From: HTCC2207 sp002685195
GTDB taxonomy: Bacteria > Pseudomonadota > Gammaproteobacteria > Pseudomonadales > Porticoccaceae
NCBI GenBank assembly: GCA_051201675.1
Contig: CP179212.1
Span: forward strand, 1,302,001-1,366,000
Length of the DNA: 64,000 nucleotides
Reading direction: 5' to 3'
A model generated the notes under the pieces. The model saw only the letters and a list, made by a program, of their open reading frames with translations. It ran no database searches and was not told where the DNA came from. The position numbers and the translations under genes were made by a program. Of the stretch, positions 35,330 through 43,393 are shown piece by piece; positions within the stretch are counted from its first letter, which is position 1, and each line of letters opens with the position of its first letter.

Positions 35330-36040
35330 ATGAATTTAATGCTCCTTAACTCAGATAGTATCGAAAACAACGTCGCTAAGATCAGCGGTCGTCAGTTTGA
35401 TCACCTTACACAAGTGCAGCGGTTAACTGAGGGTGACTTCCTTAATTTGGGTGAAATAAACGGTACTATGGGTAGAGGCAAAATCACCACACTAACCGAT
35501 GAGCACGCCACTATCTCCTTAGAGCTCGGTGTTCAACCGCCTAAGCCTTTGCCGATAACGGTCATTCTTGCTCTTCCCCGACCAAAAATGTTGCGGAGAG
35601 TCCTCCAAACCATTGCCGCTATGGGTGTAAAAAATGTCTATTTAATAAATTCTACTCGTGTTGAAAAGAGCTTTTGGCAGTCCCCATTCCTTCAACCACA
35701 AGCAATAGAGGAACAGCTTATTCTGGGGCTAGAACAGGCAAAGGACACCATCCTCCCCTCTGTTCATCTGCGTAAGCTGTTTAAACCTTTTGTTGAGGAT
35801 GAACTAACCGACATCGTCGCAGGCTCAACAGCAATTATTGCTCATCCAGGAGCCAAAAAACCCTGTCCGATAAACTTAAACAGCCAGGTAACTTTAGCCA
35901 TAGGCCCTGAAGGAGGGTTTATCCCTTACGAAGTAACAAAACTCTCGGCAATTGGCTTTGACCCTATGCATTTAGGCCCACGGATATTGAGGGTCGAAAC
36001 CGCTGTGCCCGCGCTTCTGGGTCGATTGTTTCCGGTTTAA
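35330..36040 (+). CDS. rsmE: 16S rRNA (uracil1498-N3)-methyltransferase RsmE
   Basis: 236 residues: an N-terminal PUA-like domain and a SPOUT knotted methyltransferase domain with VTLAIGPEGGFIPYEV and LGPRILRVETAVPALLG. It methylates U1498 in 16S rRNA. Its stop overlaps the convergent GNAT gene's stop by four bases. Confidence 0.95.
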   Translation: MNLMLLNSDSIENNVAKISGRQFDHLTQVQRLTEGDFLNLGEINGTMGRGKITTLTDEHATISLELGVQPPKPLPITVILALPRPKMLRRVLQTIAAMGVKNVYLINSTRVEKSFWQSPFLQPQAIEEQLILGLEQAKDTILPSVHLRKLFKPFVEDELTDIVAGSTAIIAHPGAKKPCPINLNSQVTLAIGPEGGFIPYEVTKLSAIGFDPMHLGPRILRVETAVPALLGRLFPV

Positions 36041-36495
36041 AGCGTGGTTTCTTCAAACATTAGATATTCACACTGATGCATGCCACTGTTTTTATAGGTT
36101 TTGTGGGCAGCAATATTTTCTGTTTCCGCGTAGAGCCTAAAACCGCATACCGGAGTTGCTTCTGCACTTGCCATAGCCTTAAGCTTTTTGTACATGCTTT
36201 TATACACCCCTGCTCGCCTAAAAGCTGGTTTTACATAGACTGATTGAATCCACCAAAATAAGCCGTTACGCCAATCAGACCACTCATAGGTAACCATCAG
36301 ACTGGCGATCGGTTTCCCGTCGACTTCTGCAACTAAATAAAAACCGAATTGCGGCCTATCAAACAGACCTTGAACACCCAATTCTGCAGATTCTATATCT
36401 AATACTTTTCCTTCGGTTTCCAAGGCCATGGCACAGTTATGCTGGGTTAGCATTTTGGCATCTTGGTCAGCGTTAGCGTTACGTATAATTAGCAT
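36037..36495 (-). CDS. GNAT family N-acetyltransferase
   Basis: 152 residues with the GNAT fold. The acetyl-CoA-binding segment is VYVKPAFRRAGVYKSMYKKL (motif A, RxxGxG-like); later RLYAETENIAAHKTYKNSGM is the typical C-terminal signature. The substrate is unknown. It is single, convergent with rsmE. Confidence 0.85.
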   Translation of the reverse strand: MLIIRNANADQDAKMLTQHNCAMALETEGKVLDIESAELGVQGLFDRPQFGFYLVAEVDGKPIASLMVTYEWSDWRNGLFWWIQSVYVKPAFRRAGVYKSMYKKLKAMASAEATPVCGFRLYAETENIAAHKTYKNSGMHQCEYLMFEETTL

Positions 36496-36648
36496 GTTTT
36501 TGACCCTATTTTTACATAAGTTGATAAGATGAATTAAACCAGTAAAAGTGTCAATTGAAGATTGCGTATAATCTATTTAATCCATAAAGTAGCCGGCCTA
36601 GAGATAGATCAAACTGCTAAATCAGAACGATGGAAAACTTAAAGCCTA

Positions 36649-38043
36649 ATGAAGTCTGTTACCTGCCATGAAATACCCTATGTCTGCGACTGCACAGGAC
36701 TTTTTGATGCTATCAGGGATATGCCCGAGGCTATCTGGCTTGATAGTGGCAGGCCCACGAGTTCTCAAGGCAATATTGATATTATCTCAAGTTCAGCGGA
36801 TATCATTATCGAAACAAAAGGCGATACCTCTACTATTTTTGATAGCCAGGGCACTACCCAAAGCACGAAGGATCCTTTTGATCTTGCTCACGAAATATTA
36901 GAACCTTTACAGCCGATACGAGCGGGTCATGAAAATCTTGCATTTACTGGGGGTCTTTTAGGCTTCTTTGGCTACGATTTAGGAAGGCGCATCATCGAAA
37001 TTCCTGACCTAACTAAAGAGGCAGTAGATTTGCCTGATATGAGAATTGGTCGGTTTTTATGGGCCCTCATAGTAGATCATGATGAACAGGTAGCTCAGAT
37101 CATTATTCATGAGAACTGTTCTGCACAACTTAGAAACGAGGTTCTAGACCGATTAAAAAAATCAAAACAAGTGGATTGTGAGTTGGCAGGTGAATTTGCA
37201 CTTACCGCTAAGTTCTCTGCCACTCTGGGGGCCGATGAATATCTTGATAATATTGAGCAAATCAAAGAGTACATTAACAGCGGAGACTGTTATCAAACGA
37301 ACTTCGCTCAACACTTTTCAGCACCGTATTTGGGAGATGAATGGAATGCTTACCTCAGACTGAGAAAGGTTGTAGCTGCGCCCTATTCAGCTTTTTGGAA
37401 ATGGAAAGATAGAGCCATTTTATCTATGTCTCCAGAGCGGTTTTTAAAGGTATCTAAGCATGAATCTGCTGGGGGGTTCACAGTAGAGACCAAACCGATT
37501 AAAGGAACCATCCCAAGAGGTAAATCTTCCGAGGAAGACGTAAAAAATGCAGAAATTTTGCGTAACAGCCAGAAAGATCGAGCAGAGAATGTAATGATTG
37601 TTGATCTGCTGCGTAATGACCTTAGCAAAAATTGTACTCCTGGATCTGTTACCGTGCCAACACTCTTTGCTCTTGAAACATTTCCCAATGTTCATCATCT
37701 TGTAAGTACTGTAATTGGCAAATTATCACCAACCAGTAGCGCACTCGATGTCCTGCGAGATGCTTTTCCTGGGGGCTCAATCACAGGCGCACCGAAAAAA
37801 AGGGCCATGGAAATAATTGAACAACTTGAGCCTCTAAAACGCTCTGTTTACTGCGGTAGTATTGGATATATAAGCACCAATGGCAGAATGGATACTAATA
37901 TCGCCATAAGGACTGTTCTAGCGAGCAATCAAAACATGCATTGTTGGGGTGGTGGTGGGATTGTCGCAGACTCCATGCCTAGTGACGAGCTTGCAGAATC
38001 CATTAACAAAATTAGCATAATTATGACAACATTAGAGGCGTAG
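36649..38043 (+). CDS. pabB: Aminodeoxychorismate synthase component I
   Basis: 464 residues, near the E. coli length (453). The chorismate-binding domain has GGSITGAPKKRAMEIIEQLE, YCGSIGYI, the NSGDCYQTNFAQ segment and DLLRNDLSKNCTPGS. With PabA it makes aminodeoxychorismate for PabC (12.7 kb). TATAAT lies about 80 bases upstream of the start without a clear -35. Confidence 0.93.
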   Translation: MKSVTCHEIPYVCDCTGLFDAIRDMPEAIWLDSGRPTSSQGNIDIISSSADIIIETKGDTSTIFDSQGTTQSTKDPFDLAHEILEPLQPIRAGHENLAFTGGLLGFFGYDLGRRIIEIPDLTKEAVDLPDMRIGRFLWALIVDHDEQVAQIIIHENCSAQLRNEVLDRLKKSKQVDCELAGEFALTAKFSATLGADEYLDNIEQIKEYINSGDCYQTNFAQHFSAPYLGDEWNAYLRLRKVVAAPYSAFWKWKDRAILSMSPERFLKVSKHESAGGFTVETKPIKGTIPRGKSSEEDVKNAEILRNSQKDRAENVMIVDLLRNDLSKNCTPGSVTVPTLFALETFPNVHHLVSTVIGKLSPTSSALDVLRDAFPGGSITGAPKKRAMEIIEQLEPLKRSVYCGSIGYISTNGRMDTNIAIRTVLASNQNMHCWGGGGIVADSMPSDELAESINKISIIMTTLEA

Positions 38044-38160
38044 TCGACCTTAGAATTATATTAGGAAACATCTTTACAGCTAATATAATAAGTCAGTAAC
38101 ATTATGGCGGTCGAGTTGTCTAAAACTAAAATGTCATCAACGGGATTATCCTAAATAAAG

Positions 38161-38772
38161 ATGGAGTTAGCGCTAATGGAGCTTGGTAGTAAGGCTGAGA
38201 TCGCAGGTAATCTTAAGAGAATTTGGAATATCCGCAAGAAAGAGATGAGGGTTACTCAAGCGCTAGCTGCAACTCAACTCAACTGGACCCAGGGCGCGTT
38301 GAGTCAGTACCTAAATGGCATTACAGCTATGTCATCTCAAACTGTTGTTAAGCTATCGAACTATTTAGACGTTCACCCCACAGAAATTGACCCTAACATC
38401 ATTGAATCTTTACCTTCCGTTGCAACTAAAGAAGTCCTATACAGCACGAGCGACCCTAACTTGATTCTTAATGAATCAATAGTATGGCCTGAGGAAAGCT
38501 GCAAATTTTTTATTCGCGTCGACAAGGAATACCTTATTGAAGTAGACGACGGTGCTGCAAGACCGTGGCAGGCTTTCGAAGGAATGCTGTTTAAATGCAT
38601 AGATGTGCTTGAAAATATATCTTATAAACAAACTCGTATGTCAACCAATAGGCCTCATTATCTGGTTCAAAAAAAAGGTGCAGATGAATTTGTTATATTT
38701 TCGGAGGGCTGTGCGCCCCCAGATGACGCACTTGAAAAAAAGTTTCTAATACTGGATTTGTCAGTTTATTGA
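38161..38772 (+). CDS. XRE-family helix-turn-helix regulator with a C-terminal effector-like domain
   Basis: 203 residues (188 if started at the second ATG, 38176-ish). Residues about 15-70 form a Cro/CI-type HTH (ATQLNWTQGALSQYLNGITA). The rest has the length and strand pattern of a LexA/S24-like repressor domain; I see no secure Ser-Lys dyad, so peptidase activity is not claimed. It is the first gene of the 38-40.8 kb islet. Confidence 0.7.
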   Translation: MELALMELGSKAEIAGNLKRIWNIRKKEMRVTQALAATQLNWTQGALSQYLNGITAMSSQTVVKLSNYLDVHPTEIDPNIIESLPSVATKEVLYSTSDPNLILNESIVWPEESCKFFIRVDKEYLIEVDDGAARPWQAFEGMLFKCIDVLENISYKQTRMSTNRPHYLVQKKGADEFVIFSEGCAPPDDALEKKFLILDLSVY

Positions 38773-38992
38773 CCTCAAAAAAATATTCTTGTTTGCTACC
38801 AGTTTGCTAAGCCTTGGGAATTAAGTTAGACTGCTTTTATTAGTATTGCTAATTATTAAAAGGCGGGCAATCTAAATTTGGAAGTCACTCAACACGGATG
38901 TTCCTTAAAAAAGGGACGTTAAAAACAAACGCGGTAAGCATTGCTTTAACATTCCTTTTAGGTAACTGTAACAATAACAGAGGGCCTACCGG

Positions 38993-39178
38993 ATGCTTTG
39001 CGAGTCGGATAGTCACAACGAAAATCAAGATGATGATGACGAGGATGCCTATTTAATGTCAGTTGGTTTGGCGTTTAACTTGGGGTTTGAGATGTTCAAA
39101 AATAAATTCGAATCCTTAAGCCGTGATCAGGTAAGAGAACTTTATAATTTACTAGGTCATTATGACACTCCGTCCTAG
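38993..39178 (+). CDS. Small acidic protein, paralogue of the 55-residue protein at 39882
   Basis: 61 residues. The N-terminus is acidic (NENQDDDDEDAY), the C-terminal helix is FNLGFEMFKNKFESL followed by LYNLLGHYDTP. It aligns with the 39882 protein at 12 of the last 34 positions, with no gaps. An AGAGGG sequence precedes the ATG. Unknown family and function; the repeat of the pattern in two adjacent genes is the main evidence it is real. Confidence 0.65.
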   Translation: MLCESDSHNENQDDDDEDAYLMSVGLAFNLGFEMFKNKFESLSRDQVRELYNLLGHYDTPS

Positions 39179-39533
39179 TACAAGATCAGCAACTAGAAGT
39201 AAACACCTGTATTCCGGGTAAATCGGTAATCTCCCCTGCATCATCCAGCTCAGGATAAGCTAAATAGAGTTTTTGGTAGTGACAGCCTCAAGGGGTCATA
39301 AGAAGCCTACGATTCCCACACTGCAGAGTGATCTGATTGCTTAGTAGCATAAAAAACTACAGGCTTTGGTGCTAGTTAGGAGAAACTCATATATACATAG
39401 TTCATCATCTTTCTAAGGTTACTTATTGGTCTTCCTACAAAGCCATCACGAGTAAACAATCCGACTAAACCACTATGCCGGGGTATTATTATCATACTAC
39501 CACTTTTCCTTAAGGGTATAAGACACTATCGGA
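39179..39533. other. Spacer containing a displaced trmH-tail fragment
   Basis: No complete gene. Near its left end is the TrmH-like C-terminal fragment (39186-39281). The rest holds a promoter-like AT-rich stretch before 39534 that I cannot define further. Confidence 0.6.
39186..39281 (-). pseudogene. Fragment resembling the C-terminus of TrmH
   Basis: On the minus strand the frame reads HYQKLYLAYPELDDAGEITD, then LPGIQVFTSSC and a stop. The intact trmH at 40824 ends CQKHNIAYPELDDDGNIKDI. The DNA also aligns (CATCATCCAG-TC-GGATAAGC and TTTTTGG on plus, both sites). Upstream of it the frame is interrupted, although PLEAV resembles PLVARF one base out of frame. It is a decayed copy, not a functional gene. 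Confidence 0.65.
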
Positions 39534-39830
39534 ATGAACTTCGATCATCTGAATACACTCAGCACTAAATTTATTCTTCTACTAATATTGACCATGACTC
39601 TCTTCGTGGGGAGTACAGTTGTGCATAGCATTATGCACGTGGTCACTCAAGATGAAATATTTGAGAGCGAACATCATAAATGCAAATCTTTTAAGAATCT
39701 TGCGGCCTCTTCTATCGAGACTGGGCCGATGCCAACTATTCCACCCCTGTTATTTTCCATTGTCACCTACGCTAGCTACGTGCCCTACCCTGTGCATACT
39801 TTTTGGTCACGAGGACCCCCAAAGGCATAA
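39534..39830 (+). CDS. Small single-helix membrane or exported protein
   Basis: 98 residues. An N-terminal hydrophobic segment (about 12-32: FILLLILTMTLFVGSTVVHS) is followed by a His/Cys-containing part (IMHVVTQ, EHHKCKSF) and a second hydrophobic stretch (IPPLLFSIVTYASYV), ending SRGPPKA. No family recognised; His/Cys content could mean metal binding, but this is speculation. Flanked by the two small related proteins. Confidence 0.55.
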   Translation: MNFDHLNTLSTKFILLLILTMTLFVGSTVVHSIMHVVTQDEIFESEHHKCKSFKNLAASSIETGPMPTIPPLLFSIVTYASYVPYPVHTFWSRGPPKA

Positions 39831-39881
39831 ATTTATGAGACGTTATTCCTACTAAATTTATAGTTGATGGAGAAGTCCTAA

Positions 39882-40049
39882 ATGCTACATACAAATTACT
39901 CTGCAGAGACTGAAAGCTCTGCAGACGTTGATCTATTAGAAGCCTTTAACTCGGGCATTGGCCCATTTAAACGTGAACTTGAAAAGTTAACGGACCAAGA
40001 ATATGTAACTCTTTTAACGTTGCTTGATGAGTACCGCCCGCCCCGTTAG
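39882..40049 (+). CDS. Small protein, paralogue of the 61-residue protein at 38993
   Basis: 55 residues: MLHTNYSAETESSADVDL, then FNSGIGPFKRELEKL and LLTLLDEYRPPR. ATG preceded by GGAGAAG. The similarity to the 38993 protein (F-N-x-G ... F-K ... E-x-L ... L-x-x-L-L ... Y ... P) supports a real gene and a duplication. Function unknown. Confidence 0.65.
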   Translation: MLHTNYSAETESSADVDLLEAFNSGIGPFKRELEKLTDQEYVTLLTLLDEYRPPR

Positions 40050-40183
40050 TGGGCCTTCAAGTATTGTCTTGCCAGGGATGGCAAGCTTATTCCTTCCTTA
40101 TTGACGCTAATGCGTAACAGACTAGTCACCAATATATGGCTCTGTTTTTCACTGCGTCGCTCTTGCCGTCATTATGATTCCTA

Positions 40184-40211
40184 TTGACTATATTATAAGA
40201 TTCATTATCAT
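40184..40211 (+). promoter_or_regulatory. Promoter-like element overlapping the hexamer repeat
   Basis: TTGACT at 40184-40189, 16-base spacer, TATCAT at 40206-40211 (one mismatch to consensus each). The -10 hexamer is the first unit of the tandem TATCAT run. It would drive the 40360 gene. Confidence 0.5.
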
Positions 40212-40245
40212 TATCATTATCATTATCATTGTTATTATCATTATC
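40206..40245 (+). repeat. Hexanucleotide tandem repeat (TATCAT)
   Basis: Four perfect TATCAT units, one variant (TGTTAT), one further TATCAT and a partial TATC. It is a simple-sequence repeat in the leader of the RHH gene, of the sort prone to slippage. Confidence 0.9.
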
Positions 40246-40359
40246 TAAAGTTTTAAGAAGAGGTGTCAATTTAGAAGCTTCATCTAGCTAATTTGATTTA
40301 ATAACCGCTAAGCAACAGCTACATAGGGATGAGCTAAACATTTAACTGAGCGGAGATTC

Positions 40360-40752
40360 ATGTGTAAACTTTTTATCGGCGCAAGCCCTGACCTATGGAA
40401 AGCATCGACACGGTCGTTGAGGATTGACGGGATGGTCACAAGCGTGAGACTAGAAACATGTTTCTGGCGTGTACTCGAAGAGATTGCAGACAGAGATTCT
40501 TTAACACTTCCTGACATGCTGTCCCGACTTTATTCTGAGTCTATAAAAGCTGGACATAATTTGGGGAACTTTACATCCTTCCTGCGAGTTTGCGCGATGC
40601 GCTATCTTGGGTTACAAATGAGCGGCGAAATTCCGATTCAACCAGAGATTTCAATAGCGTCACTAGATGCAGACAATCTCTTGCTAAATGAAGCCCAAAG
40701 TCATGTTATCAAGGGCTGGTCCGCCCTAGCGGATGCTGAGCCAATCATTTAG
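40360..40752 (+). CDS. Ribbon-helix-helix domain protein (RHH_4 family)
   Basis: 130 residues. TRSLRIDGMVTSVRLETCFW followed by RVLEEIADRDSLTLPDMLSR and NFTSFLRVCAMRYL matches the RHH_4 family (PF13467), which usually begins MCxLFIxAxPxLWxxxTRSxR as here. Such proteins are putative DNA-binding regulators; partners unknown. It precedes the convergent trmH by about 70 bases. Confidence 0.85.
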   Translation: MCKLFIGASPDLWKASTRSLRIDGMVTSVRLETCFWRVLEEIADRDSLTLPDMLSRLYSESIKAGHNLGNFTSFLRVCAMRYLGLQMSGEIPIQPEISIASLDADNLLLNEAQSHVIKGWSALADAEPII

Positions 40753-40823
40753 ATTAATATCGTTAATTTTATTATATTAGCAGCCTTTCTAAATGCCATT
40801 CGCACGATTAAGTGTTCAGCAAG

Positions 40824-41504
40824 TCAGTCTGCGTCTTTCGTTCTATTTCGCCACTCTATGTCTTTAATATTGCCATCATCATCCAGTTCTGGATAAGCAA
40901 TGTTGTGTTTTTGGCAAAATCTAGCAACCAATGGCTGGGTCCACTCAAGAATGGTCTTTCTAAAAACCTCGTCGGTAATCTGCCGTTTGCCATAGCGACC
41001 CAAACTTTCTCTCTGACGTCGCGCCTCCGCTAGGATAATGGCACAGGCAACACTGACATTAAAAGACTCAACCATCCCCATTATTGGTACGGTGATACAC
41101 TGATCTATATAAGGATATGCAGCATCACTAATACCATATTTTTCCGCACCCAGAAGCAGAGCGGTTGGTACGCTATAATCGATATCTCTATAGTCTTTAG
41201 TGCTTCCTGATGTATCTGCAGCAACTATCTGATAATTATCGTTTTTTAACCTTTTTAGTGGCGTATTAATGTCTCGAAATATCTTAGTTTCGACCCATTT
41301 ATGAGTACCCATAGTTGTGCCTGTATGAGCCTTAAAAGTTGCCGCATCATAGACCGAATGAAGAGCCATAATACCCACAGCGTCACAAGTTCGAATAATC
41401 GCCGATAAATTCTGACCCTTATGGACCTGGTCGGTGACAACAGTAAGATCTGGTTGACGATAGTTGAGCACCTGCACTGCTTTGGCAAATCGTTCTGGTG
41501 TCAT
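40824..41504 (-). CDS. trmH: tRNA (guanosine(18)-2'-O)-methyltransferase TrmH
   Basis: 226 residues, close to the E. coli length (229). SPOUT domain motifs: LLLGAEKYGISDAA, PIMGMVESFNVSVACAIIL and the C-terminal extension EWTQPLVARFCQKHN. It 2'-O-methylates Gm18 in tRNAs. It overlaps avtA by four bases (ATGA). A diverged copy of its C-terminus lies at 39186-39281 in the same orientation. Confidence 0.93.
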   Translation of the reverse strand: MTPERFAKAVQVLNYRQPDLTVVTDQVHKGQNLSAIIRTCDAVGIMALHSVYDAATFKAHTGTTMGTHKWVETKIFRDINTPLKRLKNDNYQIVAADTSGSTKDYRDIDYSVPTALLLGAEKYGISDAAYPYIDQCITVPIMGMVESFNVSVACAIILAEARRQRESLGRYGKRQITDEVFRKTILEWTQPLVARFCQKHNIAYPELDDDGNIKDIEWRNRTKDAD

Positions 41505-42754
41505 TGCGAAAACGCTCTCTTGACCTCTTCTGCAATTATCTTAATTCCTTTTTGCACAGTTTCACCGTCTTGAGCGTAGGAAACGCGGATACACTCCTGC
41601 TGATGCCGCCAGCCATCTCTCATCCCTGGGAAGAAATTATGCCCTGGTACCACCAATACGCCCCGCTGTTTCAGTCGTTCGTATAACTCCTGGCTCGTAA
41701 TTGGTAATCCTTCGAACCATAACCATAGGAAAATAGCACCCTCAGGCTTATGTATTCTATAAGAAATGCCTTTAAGAGCTTTCTTGAACCAATCTACAGC
41801 CATTGCCGCCCGGTGTTTGTAAAAAGGATTGATCAAACCTTTACTCAAAGAAAGAATTTCTCCGGACTTAAATAGCTCTCGAGCAATAATTGGCCCAAAG
41901 TTCCCACAGGCAAGACTTACAACGGTATTGGCTTTGGCAAATGCAGTTATAAGCTCTTCGTTAGCTACCACTATCCCCGTTCTTACCCCGGGAAGCCCCA
42001 ACTTAGAGAGGCTCAAGACTAAAATTGTATTGTTATTCCAATGAGGTTTCGCTTGATTAAATATTATTCCCGGAAAAGGCAAGCCGTAGGCTCCGTCTAT
42101 AATTAGCGGAATGTCAGCGCCCTGAGCTATCTCATCGAGGTGTTCAACTTCATTGTCTGTCAGTACATTACCCGTCGGGTTAGTTGGCCTAGAAACGCAC
42201 AGAGCGGCAGTTGACCGGTTAACCTTAAGCTTTGAAAAATCGACGCGATATTTGAATAAATTCTCATCAAGGAGTTCAATATCGGGTCGAGTAGCTGTGT
42301 AAAAAGGTTCACTAAGACCAATATCTGTATACCCAATATATTCTGGCGCGAGGGGTAAATGAATTGATCTATGGTCGCCATCAGGCATCTGCCCTGCCAG
42401 CATGTTGTTTAGAATAAAAAAGGCCGGTTGACTGCCATTTGAGACTGCGATGTTACGATCAGAAACATTCCATCCAAACTGCTTTTTTAAAAGTCCAGAA
42501 ATTTGAGTCAAAAACCCCTTATCTCCCTGAGGAGATTGATAAATTCCCATAAGGCTATGCAACTGCTCGGGATCCTGCAACACGGACTCTAATCGGTCTT
42601 TAAAAATAGCCTCAACCTTTGGAATCCTGCCTGGATTGCCACCTCCCATGAAAATCATCTCTGGATTTTCATTGAGGGCACTACCCAAATCATCCATCAG
42701 GTCCACGATCCCCGTAGACTCGGCGAATTTCTGCCCAAACTGAGATAATTTCAT
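41501..42754 (-). CDS. avtA: Valine--pyruvate aminotransferase
   Basis: 417 residues, fold-type I PLP aminotransferase. The PLP Lys is in LSLSKLGLPGVRTG (Lys251), the Asp in IIDGAYGLPF, and MGGGNPGRIP near residue 36 is characteristic of AvtA. It converts between valine/alanine and their keto acids. Confidence 0.9.
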   Translation of the reverse strand: MKLSQFGQKFAESTGIVDLMDDLGSALNENPEMIFMGGGNPGRIPKVEAIFKDRLESVLQDPEQLHSLMGIYQSPQGDKGFLTQISGLLKKQFGWNVSDRNIAVSNGSQPAFFILNNMLAGQMPDGDHRSIHLPLAPEYIGYTDIGLSEPFYTATRPDIELLDENLFKYRVDFSKLKVNRSTAALCVSRPTNPTGNVLTDNEVEHLDEIAQGADIPLIIDGAYGLPFPGIIFNQAKPHWNNNTILVLSLSKLGLPGVRTGIVVANEELITAFAKANTVVSLACGNFGPIIARELFKSGEILSLSKGLINPFYKHRAAMAVDWFKKALKGISYRIHKPEGAIFLWLWFEGLPITSQELYERLKQRGVLVVPGHNFFPGMRDGWRHQQECIRVSYAQDGETVQKGIKIIAEEVKRAFSQ

Positions 42755-42778
42755 CTGTTACTCCATAGTGCAGATTCG

Positions 42779-43393
42779 TCAATCATTCGGTGACATAAAG
42801 CGAAAAGTAAAATTAACCCTCGGATCGTCTAAATCTTTTACCTTGGCAATGCTATGCTGCCAATACTCCTGAATCCCCGCACCCATGAGCAATAGAGAAC
42901 CATGGGGCAGATTTATTTTCACTTTTTCTTTTGTCTCGTTATGACGTAGCTGAAATACACGATCACACCCAACACTGACGCTTGCTATAACCGGCTCAAA
43001 CCCAAGCTCTGGCTCATCATCAGCATGCCAATCAACACTATCCTGGCCACTTCTATAATAGTTAACCAAAGCTCGATTGAAAGGTTTTCCCGTTTCACTC
43101 TCTACATCAGCTCGAAGTTTGTCCAGCCATAGTGGAAAGGCCACTGCCTGTAATCTAATCCTCGAGTATGTGTAACTAGTATTGGGATCACCAAACCAAT
43201 TCTGAAGTCGAGGTACGGGAATTTTTTTACCCATAATCCTTATAAAATCCTGCCGCCATGGTGTTTGGCTAATGGCGGTATTTAGTAAGATATCAGCGAG
43301 GCTTTTCCCTAACCAGTTGGGCCAAAAAATGACTTCACTGGCCCGATCATTGGTTAACCTAAGCGGAATGATCTGGTGGTCAAAGAGATCCAT
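42779..43393 (-). CDS. AlkB-like 2-oxoglutarate/Fe(II)-dependent dioxygenase
   Basis: 204 residues from ATG 43393, which lies inside the murB stop region (14-base overlap). An upstream ATG at 43426 would add 11 residues within murB. The iron ligands are His and Asp in VDWHADDEPELG (H123, D125) and a later His; the 2-oxoglutarate Arg is in RVNFTFRFM. AlkB enzymes remove alkyl groups from damaged nucleic acids. Co-transcribed with murB. Confidence 0.85.
   Translation of the reverse strand: MDLFDHQIIPLRLTNDRASEVIFWPNWLGKSLADILLNTAISQTPWRQDFIRIMGKKIPVPRLQNWFGDPNTSYTYSRIRLQAVAFPLWLDKLRADVESETGKPFNRALVNYYRSGQDSVDWHADDEPELGFEPVIASVSVGCDRVFQLRHNETKEKVKINLPHGSLLLMGAGIQEYWQHSIAKVKDLDDPRVNFTFRFMSPND

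Larger units (their letters stand above)
40050..40359. other. Regulatory spacer before the RHH gene with a hexamer repeat
   Basis: Contains a small hairpin CTTGCC...GGCAAG (40067-40084) without a T run, and the promoter-like element plus hexanucleotide repeat described separately. No supported gene. Confidence 0.6.

Noticed and set aside
38161..38772. XRE regulator as a prophage repressor with an intact peptidase
   Set aside because: No prophage genes beside it and no secure Ser-Lys dyad by eye.
39534..39830. 98-residue protein as a metal-resistance protein
   Set aside because: The His/Cys residues and small size are suggestive only; no metal-binding motif or efflux gene nearby.
40202..40245. 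Repeat block considered as a CRISPR array
   Set aside because: Units are 6 bases with no spacers; it is a simple tandem repeat.
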